DNA of 5,278 nt, taken from positions 1 through 5,278 of the forward strand of contig JAMOPB010000478.1 in the NCBI GenBank assembly GCA_027064945.1, read 5' to 3'. Shown here piece after piece: positions 1 to 5,278 of the stretch. Origin of the DNA: Candidatus Cloacimonadota bacterium (GTDB taxonomy: Bacteria > Cloacimonadota > Cloacimonadia > Cloacimonadales > TCS61). The notes under the pieces were generated by a model. That model made no database searches. It was given only the letters and a program-made list of their open reading frames with translations, and had not been told where the DNA came from. Within the stretch, counting starts at the first letter, position 1, and every line of letters starts with the position of its first letter. The position numbers were made by a program, and so were the translations under genes.

Positions 1-1
1 G

Positions 2-259
2 GTTAGTGAGGAAGAAATCTCAAGCGCTATTGATGAAGACGAAAAAATAATGCAATCATATTTAAATGACAACGCCCTGCCAAACTATATGACATATATG
101 GAAGCTGTAGGATTAGGATTTGACAATATCTTCAAAAAATATGATGAGATGAGAAAAATTACTCCTGAACAAATTAAAGAAGTTGCAAATAGATGGTTTA
201 ATGACCCAACAATAATAATCTCGGTTCCTGATGAAACTGTGAAATTAATGGTAGATTAA
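2..259 (+). CDS. M16 family zinc peptidase, C-terminal fragment (gene begins before the window)
   Basis: The reading frame is open from the first full codon (position 2) to TAA at 257-259, so these 85 codons are the 3' end of a longer gene. The ATG at 50 is internal, because the frame continues upstream of it without a stop. The visible pattern is a Gly-Leu-Gly-Phe-Asp turn, a Tyr-Asp-Glu-Met helix, then ITPEQIKEVANRWF followed by a short beta strand ending in SVP. This matches the end of the M16 (insulinase/pitrilysin, mitochondrial processing peptidase-like) C-terminal domain, where a helix introduced by 'VT.e.v...A..yl' precedes the final strand. The catalytic HxxEH zinc motif lies in the N-terminal domain and is outside the window, so I cannot say whether this copy is active or is an inactive partner subunit. 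Members of this family degrade peptides or process proteins, and bacterial ones are often exported. The family call rests on a short segment. A hairpin terminator follows closely, which makes this the last gene of its transcript. Confidence 0.72.
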   Translation, partial: VSEEEISSAIDEDEKIMQSYLNDNALPNYMTYMEAVGLGFDNIFKKYDEMRKITPEQIKEVANRWFNDPTIIISVPDETVKLMVD

Positions 260-274
260 AGCCATATTATAGAC

Positions 275-302
275 ACCAGCCATTCAGAAATGAGTGGCTG
301 GT
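275..302 (+). terminator. Hairpin terminator after the M16 peptidase gene
   Basis: An 11-bp stem (275-285 with 292-302, one T-G wobble) encloses a 6-base loop (286-291). The core is CCAGCCA/TGGCTGG, and it is unusually GC-rich for this sequence. It starts 15 bases after the peptidase stop codon. The U-tract is weak: only TTT (302-304) follows directly. A small second inverted repeat, TTATC-A8-GATAA (303-320), is followed by TTTTT (321-325) and could supply the missing tract. Intrinsic termination is likely but may be incomplete. Confidence 0.7.
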
Positions 303-368
303 TTATCAAAAAAAAGATAATTTTTATACATTGTGTAATTTCTGTGTGTTACTTTTTTAATCAAATTA

Positions 369-398
369 TTTGACACTTTTTCATTTAGCTTACTTTTT
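369..398 (+). promoter_or_regulatory. Candidate promoter for the kinase-amidohydrolase operon
   Basis: TTTGACA begins at 369 and TACTTTTT lies at 391-398, with 18 bases between TTTG and TACTTTTT. This is close to the Bacteroidota housekeeping pattern (TTTG about 19 bases before TAnnTTTG), with the last G replaced by T. Read as a classical sigma-70 promoter, the -35 (TTGACA, 370-375) is perfect but no good TATAAT follows at 17 bases. Transcription would start around 405, leaving a leader of about 30 bases that contains the Shine-Dalgarno AAAAGGAG (421-428). The rest of the 260-433 gap holds only the terminator and AT-rich sequence. T-rich DNA gives many chance matches, so this is tentative. 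Confidence 0.4.
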
Positions 399-433
399 AG
401 GCTCATTAATAAATTTCTAGAAAAGGAGCAGTC

Positions 434-2266
434 ATGCAACACATTTTGTTTATCACTGATGACAGTAAAAATTATATAGAATTAAAGAATCAGATTTTGA
501 GTCAGATGACTGCAATAACCTTTAGTAGAATTGATCTGCAAGAGGCTGATAAAAATACCATTTTAGAAAATAATCCTGACATTATTATTTCTGACTATGA
601 TCCATATTATGCAGATTGGCAATCCGAAATTAAAAATGATATTAAAACTTCCAATATCGCTATCATCAGTATGATTAAGAAAAAATCTGATTTTCTTCCT
701 AAATATGCAGATTTTACCTTAAACAAACCATTTAATTCGCAAATTTTAGTTCAGATTATCAAGATTTATTCCAAGCAGAAAAATCAAACCACAGAATTAG
801 AAAAATTAACAGAAATTTTCCAATTTGAAGCAATTAAGATAAATACAGATAACAAGATAATACAAACGAGATTATCCAATACAATTCCATATTTTCCTAA
901 AAATATAGAATATTTGGATAAACAAATCTCTGAACTTCTCCCTAAACAATTATCCGAGTTAATCCAACAATCTATAGGAAAAGTTAGAAATACGCAAAAA
1001 ACAATATCTTTTCAATATTCACCTGAAGAGATTTTGCCTAAGATTTGGAATCAAATATATTTAATTCCTCTAACAAAACGGACAATCCTGATTTTAATAA
1101 GAGATATCACTTCAATCAAAGATAACATCAACATTCATAACACACAATTTGAAATTTCCAAAGCAGTGTTAACCAGCAAAGATCTCTTTAGTTTATATAA
1201 GAAAATTCACGAAATTTTAGATAAAATCATTCCGGCTGAGAGCTTTTATATTGCTATTAAAGATCCAAAAACCGGGAAAATTTCTGCCCCGTATTTTTAC
1301 GACAAAAATCGTAAAATCGAATTACCGGTGAAATTAAAGCCTAACGGAATATCAAATTTTATTATCCAGAGCAAAAAACCATTGTATTTGGACAATGATG
1401 TAAGAGATTATCTTATTTCTACAGGCAAAGTAACTGATTACAAAAGTAGAAGTAAATCGATGTTGGCTGTCCCTTTGATGGTAGAAGATAAAGCAATAGG
1501 AATGCTCGGAATTAGAAGTTTAGGAAAAGAAACTGTTTATAATAACAATCACTTGGACCTTTTGGAATTTATCTCCAGTCAAATAACCACCGCAATTGTT
1601 CAGAAAAAAAATGAGAAAAAAATTATTGCTGCTTATAAGGAAAAAAACAAGCTACTTCAAGAACTTTATCATCGAACCAAAAACAATATGCAAATAATAA
1701 TTTCAATGCTTTCAATTCAAGCTAAATCGATAGATAATCCTCAAACAAAAGAGCATTTTAAAAATATCTCGAATCGAATATCCGCAATGAGTTTAACTCA
1801 AGAGAAGTTATATAAATCAAAAAGTTTATCTGAATTAAATTTAGAAGATTATATCAATGACCTTGTCCTGCTTCTAACAAGAAATAATCACAAAACCGGA
1901 TATGTTGTAAAAAGAGAATTAAATATACCGAATATCAAAGTAAATATCGATATTGTGTTACCTCTTGGATTAGCTCTAAACGAACTAATTTCTAATAGTT
2001 ACAAGCATGCATTCAGTACGGAAAATCTTGGAGTAATTTCTATTAAAGCAAAAAAGATTAATGATTCTGAAATTGCGATAGAATATTACGATAATGGTAG
2101 AGGTTTGCCGGAAAATTTTGATCTGGAAAAAGATGTAAAAATGGGATTAAGAAATTTCAATTCGATTATAATACACCAGCTTAAAGGTTCTATGGAATAT
2201 GAGAATAACAATGGTTTGACATGGAAATTCACTATTAAAGACAATCTTTACACAAGTAGGATTTAG
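434..2266 (+). CDS. Soluble hybrid sensor histidine kinase: receiver - PAS - GAF - HisKA_2 - HATPase
   Basis: This 610-residue cytoplasmic kinase has no signal peptide or membrane segment. Residues 1 to about 117 form a receiver domain that keeps all expected key residues: D9/D10 (metal binding), D54 (phosphoacceptor, in IISDYDP), S79 (switch) and K98 (in NKPF). Residues about 128-228 look like a divergent PAS domain ending in the strand TILILIRDIT. Residues about 238-390 are a GAF domain, with the typical SMLAVPLMVEDKAIGMLGI strands at 342-360. A charged helix (about 391-410) links to the HisKA_2 dimerisation domain, where H413 in ELYHRTKNNMQ is the phosphoacceptor. The ATPase domain has an N box with N516 and N521 (LNELISNSYKHAF), a DNGRGLP G1 box at 553-559 and a short G2 box around G571-L572. 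PAS and GAF suggest small-molecule, redox or light sensing, but no ligand residue is evident. The start is fixed by AGGAG (424-428), five bases before the ATG. There is no output domain, so a separate response regulator outside the window is expected. The amidohydrolase gene follows after 7 bases. Confidence 0.88.
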   Translation: MQHILFITDDSKNYIELKNQILSQMTAITFSRIDLQEADKNTILENNPDIIISDYDPYYADWQSEIKNDIKTSNIAIISMIKKKSDFLPKYADFTLNKPFNSQILVQIIKIYSKQKNQTTELEKLTEIFQFEAIKINTDNKIIQTRLSNTIPYFPKNIEYLDKQISELLPKQLSELIQQSIGKVRNTQKTISFQYSPEEILPKIWNQIYLIPLTKRTILILIRDITSIKDNINIHNTQFEISKAVLTSKDLFSLYKKIHEILDKIIPAESFYIAIKDPKTGKISAPYFYDKNRKIELPVKLKPNGISNFIIQSKKPLYLDNDVRDYLISTGKVTDYKSRSKSMLAVPLMVEDKAIGMLGIRSLGKETVYNNNHLDLLEFISSQITTAIVQKKNEKKIIAAYKEKNKLLQELYHRTKNNMQIIISMLSIQAKSIDNPQTKEHFKNISNRISAMSLTQEKLYKSKSLSELNLEDYINDLVLLLTRNNHKTGYVVKRELNIPNIKVNIDIVLPLGLALNELISNSYKHAFSTENLGVISIKAKKINDSEIAIEYYDNGRGLPENFDLEKDVKMGLRNFNSIIIHQLKGSMEYENNNGLTWKFTIKDNLYTSRI

Positions 2267-2273
2267 AAATTTT

Positions 2274-3047
2274 ATGCTACATACAATTTTTCAAATAGAT
2301 TATTCAATTCCTATAATTTTCACAGCTATTCATAGTGGACATCAATTATCAGATATTTGTTCTAAGAACATGAAACTGCCTGAATATCTTAGATTAATGG
2401 AAGAAGATCCATACACGGATATTTTTGCTAAAATACACGATAATTATATCATTCCTCCCTATTCTCGATTTGAAGTTGACTTAAATAGAAGCAGAACTTC
2501 AGCGCTATATCGAAAACCGGAAGATTGCTGGGGATTGGATTCCAGAACAAAAGAGCCAAATGAAGAACAAATTAATTTTGCTTATAAGATTTATGACGAT
2601 TTTTATTCAGAGACAAAAAAACATTTAGATATTCTTTCTAAGAAGCATAAAAAGTTTATAGTTTTGGATTTGCACTCTTATAATCATAATAGATTGGGAA
2701 ATGGAAAAGAGTTTGATGATCCCGAAAAAAATCCTGAGATAATAATCGGAACGAATAATATGCCTGCAAAATGGAAACCATTTATAAAAGATTTCCACAA
2801 TCATATTTTATCTTTTGATTATTTTGGAAGACAAATTGATGCCAGAATAGATGTGAAATTTCCCGGTGGAAATTTTTCGCGGTGGATTCATAATAATTAC
2901 CCTGAAAATGGCATAGCAATCGCTTTGGAATATAAGAAGATTTTTATGAACGAATGGACTAATGAACTTTATGAAAAAGAATTTTTACAATTACAAAAAC
3001 TAACTGAGTTTATGAGAACTTTTTTATTGGAAACAATAAAAAAATAA
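2274..3047 (+). CDS. N-formylglutamate amidohydrolase family protein
   Basis: This 257-residue protein carries the ordered motifs of the N-formylglutamate amidohydrolase (FGase) family: AIHSGH (H20, H23), SRFEVDLNRSR (64-74), LDLHSYNH (131-138, with D132 and H134), PGGNFSRWIH (197-206), and ALEYKKIFMNEW (217-228, with E219). The family belongs to the zinc carboxypeptidase-like fold. The conserved His/Asp/Glu residues are therefore probable metal ligands and catalytic groups, all apparently present. Classical members hydrolyse N-formyl-L-glutamate to formate and glutamate at the end of one histidine degradation route (HutG). No other hut gene is visible here, and many family members have other or unknown substrates, so I give no gene symbol. 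No signal peptide is apparent, so it is probably cytoplasmic. The start is the only reasonable one, because the next Met (33) lies beyond the first motif. A weak AGGA (2258-2261) lies 12 bases upstream inside the kinase gene, so translation is probably coupled to the kinase. A strong terminator follows immediately. Confidence 0.85.
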   Translation: MLHTIFQIDYSIPIIFTAIHSGHQLSDICSKNMKLPEYLRLMEEDPYTDIFAKIHDNYIIPPYSRFEVDLNRSRTSALYRKPEDCWGLDSRTKEPNEEQINFAYKIYDDFYSETKKHLDILSKKHKKFIVLDLHSYNHNRLGNGKEFDDPEKNPEIIIGTNNMPAKWKPFIKDFHNHILSFDYFGRQIDARIDVKFPGGNFSRWIHNNYPENGIAIALEYKKIFMNEWTNELYEKEFLQLQKLTEFMRTFLLETIKK

Positions 3048-3077
3048 AAGCTCCAAGCAGTTTCACTTGGAGCTTTT
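3046..3077. terminator. Bidirectional intrinsic terminator between convergent genes
   Basis: A perfect 12-bp stem, AAAAGCTCCAAG (3046-3057) with CTTGGAGCTTTT (3066-3077), encloses an 8-base loop (3058-3065). On the + strand the stem ends in TTTT and closes the kinase-amidohydrolase transcript; its left arm begins within the amidohydrolase TAA stop (3045-3047). On the - strand the stem is followed by a stronger U-tract, because + strand bases 3036-3049 are almost all A. It lies 27 bases beyond the htpG stop. One hairpin therefore plausibly serves both convergent transcripts, with the better signal in the htpG direction. Confidence 0.9.
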
Positions 3078-3104
3078 AGGGACTTTTACTAATTTTTTAG
3101 AAAC

Positions 3105-5096
3105 TTATTTTATCAATTTAAGCACTTCATTTGAACGTTTGATGAACTTATTCATTTGTTCGCCGCTAAACTGTTTCTGACCTAATAAAGATAAATCATG
3201 TACATATTCGCACAATAATTTTGCATCTTCATTTCTGCCTGACTCTTCAAATTCAACGATTGTTTTCACAATTTTATTTTGCGGATTTACAACCAAATCG
3301 TGATGTGTGCTAAGCATGTCACCGGCTCCACCCATAAGCATAGCATTCATTTCGCTAAAACGTCTCATCTGCTCATCCAATACAACCATAGCGCTTACAT
3401 CTTCCGATTTTAAATGTTTAACTTTTGTATTAATCTTCAAATACATTGCATCTAATATTTCCTGATAAGCATCATTTCCAATTTCATCAATCACTTCTTG
3501 TGGAATCTCAAATGGTTTTATGTAAGTGAAATCATCTTTTGTTCTAATATAAGAATTCAATTTTTCAGCAATTACAGGGTATTTTTTCAACAACTCTTTG
3601 TAGCTATCTTTATTGAAGGAAGCTTCCAAATTATCGTTTAGATATTTATTAAAGATTCGAGAAATTTTCATTTCAGCTTCTTCATCTTTCTTAGAATCAT
3701 CTACAAGAGAATCGAAAACAGCCGAATCAACGCGTACGAATGAAATATCATCAATCTTAGTTTCCAAATGTTGGAATACATGATTATCAATAATTGAGTT
3801 ACCGAAAATCACTTCAATTCCCTGTTCTTTCATCATCTCCATTTGGATAACTTGAGATTCTTCATTTGTAGCGTAATAGATCTTTCTTGGTTTTTCTTCA
3901 CTACTATTTCTTTGTAGATATTCATCAACAGTTACAAAATCATCATTTGATGTTTTGAAAATAATGAAATCTTTCATTGATTCACCAAATTTTTCTTCAG
4001 TAATAAGTCCATATTTGATGAATTGATTAATATCATCCCAAAGATCTTCATATTTCTTACGATCGTTTTTGAAGATATCTTTTAAACTATCAGCAATTTT
4101 TTTGATAATGTAATTTGATATTTTCTTAACCTTTTTATCTTCTTGTAAGAAGCTACGAGACACGTTAAGTGGAATATCAGGAATATCAATACCACCTTTA
4201 AGAAGCAGCATAAATTCAGGAACAATACCTTTCAAATCATCAGCTACAAATACATTATTGCAGAAAAGTTTAACTTTTCCTCTATGTAATTCAATTTCGT
4301 TTTTTATTCTTGGAAAATATAAAATTCCTTTTAGATCGAATGGAAATTCTACATTTAAATGAATCCAAAATAAAGGATCTTCCCATTCATTAAAAAGCTG
4401 CTTGTAAAACTCTTTGTATTCTTCATCAGTTACATCTTTTGGCTTTCTGTTCCAAAGCGCTTCTTTTTGATTTGCAGGTTCTTTATCATTACCAATATAA
4501 ATTGGGAAAGGCATAAAATTACTGTATTTTTTAACTAATTCTTTTAATCTATTTTCATCAAGATAGTCTTCATTTTCGCTATTTACGTACATCGTGATAA
4601 TAGTACCGACTTTCTTGTTTTTACCTACTCCGGAAGCATATTTTGTATCACCTTCACATTCCCAATATGCTGCTTCTGAACCTTCTTTGTAAGAAAGTGA
4701 ATCTATTGTTACTTTATCGGATATCATAAATGAACTATAGAAACCAAGCCCGAATTGACCAATGATTTTGTCTTGTTTATCTTTGAATTTTTCTACAAAA
4801 TCCTCCGCTCCGGAAAAAGCGATCTGATTAATATATTTTTCAATCTCATCAGCTGTCATGCCGATACCGTAATCAATAACTTTAATTGTTTTTTTCTTTT
4901 TATCAACTTTTATCTCAATCTTCAAATCTTCAGGATTTACATTTGGATCAACCAATTTTCGTTTGCTCATCGCATCTACTGCGTTTGAGATCAATTCACG
5001 TAAAAATATATCATGTTCTGAATATAACCATTTTTTTATAATCGGAAAAATATTCTCAGTATGAATGGAAAGACTTCCTTTTTTTGCTTCTGCCAT
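3105..5096 (-). CDS. htpG: Molecular chaperone HtpG (Hsp90 family)
   Basis: This 663-residue protein is a complete bacterial Hsp90, the cytosolic ATP-driven homodimeric chaperone that helps late folding and remodelling of client proteins. The N-terminal GHKL ATPase domain (about 1-215) starts with TENIFPIIKKWLYSEHDIFL. It keeps the catalytic E34 and magnesium-binding N38 in RELISNAVDA, D75 in DYGIGM, and the GQFGLGFYSSFM lid segment (113-124). The middle domain (about 225-480) has FWIHLNVEFPF, and the IPLNVSRSFLQ segment contains R314, the conserved arginine that contacts ATP gamma-phosphate, and Q318. The C-terminal dimerisation domain (about 500-663) contains MRRFSEMNAML. There is no MEEVD tail, as expected in bacteria. 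The protein is somewhat longer than the E. coli form (624 residues) and resembles Bacteroidota HtpG as I recall it. AGAAGGAG (+ strand 5105-5112) sits 8 bases before the ATG and fixes the start. The gene is transcribed alone, convergent to the kinase operon. It has a candidate promoter at 5138-5168, and I see no CIRCE heat-shock operator upstream. Confidence 0.98.
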   Translation of the reverse strand: MAEAKKGSLSIHTENIFPIIKKWLYSEHDIFLRELISNAVDAMSKRKLVDPNVNPEDLKIEIKVDKKKKTIKVIDYGIGMTADEIEKYINQIAFSGAEDFVEKFKDKQDKIIGQFGLGFYSSFMISDKVTIDSLSYKEGSEAAYWECEGDTKYASGVGKNKKVGTIITMYVNSENEDYLDENRLKELVKKYSNFMPFPIYIGNDKEPANQKEALWNRKPKDVTDEEYKEFYKQLFNEWEDPLFWIHLNVEFPFDLKGILYFPRIKNEIELHRGKVKLFCNNVFVADDLKGIVPEFMLLLKGGIDIPDIPLNVSRSFLQEDKKVKKISNYIIKKIADSLKDIFKNDRKKYEDLWDDINQFIKYGLITEEKFGESMKDFIIFKTSNDDFVTVDEYLQRNSSEEKPRKIYYATNEESQVIQMEMMKEQGIEVIFGNSIIDNHVFQHLETKIDDISFVRVDSAVFDSLVDDSKKDEEAEMKISRIFNKYLNDNLEASFNKDSYKELLKKYPVIAEKLNSYIRTKDDFTYIKPFEIPQEVIDEIGNDAYQEILDAMYLKINTKVKHLKSEDVSAMVVLDEQMRRFSEMNAMLMGGAGDMLSTHHDLVVNPQNKIVKTIVEFEESGRNEDAKLLCEYVHDLSLLGQKQFSGEQMNKFIKRSNEVLKLIK

Positions 5097-5137
5097 ATTT
5101 TTTTCTCCTTCTAAAAGATTTTTTTATGTTCATATGG

Positions 5138-5168
5138 CAAATTATTTAGAAAGTTAAAATTGTCAAAA
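5138..5168 (-). promoter_or_regulatory. htpG: Candidate htpG promoter
   Basis: Read on the - strand, TTTTGACA (5168-5161) is followed by TAATTTG (5144-5138). There are exactly 19 bases between TTTG and TAATTTG. This resembles the Bacteroidota TTTG-N19-TAnnTTTG promoter with one base missing in the second element. As a sigma-70 promoter it has a perfect TTGACA but a poor -10. Transcription would start near 5131, giving a leader of about 35 bases that includes the AGAAGGAG ribosome binding site. No TTAGCACTC/GAGTGCTAA (CIRCE) repeat is present, so HrcA control is not indicated by this region. Confidence 0.45.
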
Positions 5169-5278
5169 TATTTTTTAGCAGTCATTCGATTATTCTGCTT
5201 ATCAAGAATTTTGTACTTACATAATAAGTGTCGATATGTTGTATGAAAAATAAAGTTGATGCTTTATAAATCTCCGAT
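5169..5278. other. AT-rich intergenic sequence upstream of htpG, no gene seen
   Basis: Reading frames on both strands are short and broken by stops, and no ribosome binding site with a following long frame is visible. Two small inverted repeats occur: AGCAG/CTGCT (5177-5181 and 5195-5199, 13 bases apart), just upstream of the htpG TTGACA, and ACTTA/TAAGT (5215-5219 and 5225-5229). Both are short enough to be chance in AT-rich DNA. The region may also contain the promoter of a gene beyond the window edge, but nothing convincing can be pointed to. Confidence 0.4.

Noticed and set aside
50..259. A separate small gene starting at the ATG at position 50
   Set aside because: The same frame is open upstream to the window edge, there is no Shine-Dalgarno before this ATG, and the translation matches the end of an M16 peptidase domain. 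It is the tail of a truncated gene.
303..320. TTATC-A8-GATAA as an independent regulatory palindrome
   Set aside because: The arms are 5 bp and AT-rich, with an A-tract loop. It is better read as the tail of the preceding terminator than as an operator.
2274..3047. Naming the amidohydrolase hutG and assigning it to histidine degradation
   Set aside because: Family motifs are clear, but no other hut gene is present, and many members of this family stand outside that pathway. The symbol would claim more than the sequence shows.
434..3047. An anti-phage defence or mobile-island system
   Set aside because: No nuclease, transposase, integrase, terminal repeat or abrupt change in base composition is visible. 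The genes are a typical sensor kinase, a metabolic-type hydrolase and a housekeeping chaperone.
4755..4988. A 77-codon + strand reading frame
   Set aside because: It lies wholly antisense to the strongly conserved N-terminal ATPase domain of htpG, has no ribosome binding site, and its Phe/Ile/Asn-rich translation looks like the complement of Lys/Glu-rich codons. It is a shadow frame.
5097..5278. CIRCE-type heat-shock operator upstream of htpG
   Set aside because: No TTAGCACTC or GAGTGCTAA half-site was found on either strand between the start codon and the window end.

Overview
The window is AT-rich, ordinary-looking bacterial chromosome. It holds one 3'-truncated gene end, a two-gene operon on the + strand, and one convergent housekeeping gene on the - strand. 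Two things suggest the FCB group (Bacteroidota or relatives such as Ignavibacteria or Cloacimonadota). HtpG resembles the Bacteroidota form as I recall it, and two candidate promoters resemble the Bacteroidota TTTG / TAnnTTTG pattern better than the classical -35/-10 pattern. This placement is an inference and I cannot name a genus.

Layout: positions 2-259 (+) are the last 85 codons of an M16-type (insulinase/pitrilysin-like) zinc peptidase, followed by a hairpin terminator at 275-302. The gap to 433 carries a candidate promoter (369-398) and a good Shine-Dalgarno sequence. Positions 434-2266 (+) encode a soluble hybrid histidine kinase with the order receiver - PAS-like - GAF - coiled-coil linker - HisKA_2 - HATPase. 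Seven bases later, 2274-3047 (+) encodes an N-formylglutamate amidohydrolase-family protein, probably translated from the same mRNA. A perfect 12-bp hairpin at 3046-3077 has T-rich sequence on both sides and can terminate transcription from both directions. Positions 3105-5096 (-) encode the Hsp90-family chaperone HtpG, with its own Shine-Dalgarno and a candidate promoter at 5138-5168. The remaining 110 bases hold no gene that I can see.

How the genes work together: the kinase and the amidohydrolase are the only pair with an evident link (same strand, short gap, no terminator between). This suggests that a cytoplasmic sensing protein is co-expressed with a small metal-dependent amidase/peptidase-like enzyme whose substrate is unknown. 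The M16 peptidase is closed off by a terminator, and HtpG is convergent with its own promoter, so neither appears to belong to that unit. I found no mobile element, CRISPR array, tRNA, rRNA or clearly novel system. The most interesting item is the kinase-amidohydrolase pairing.
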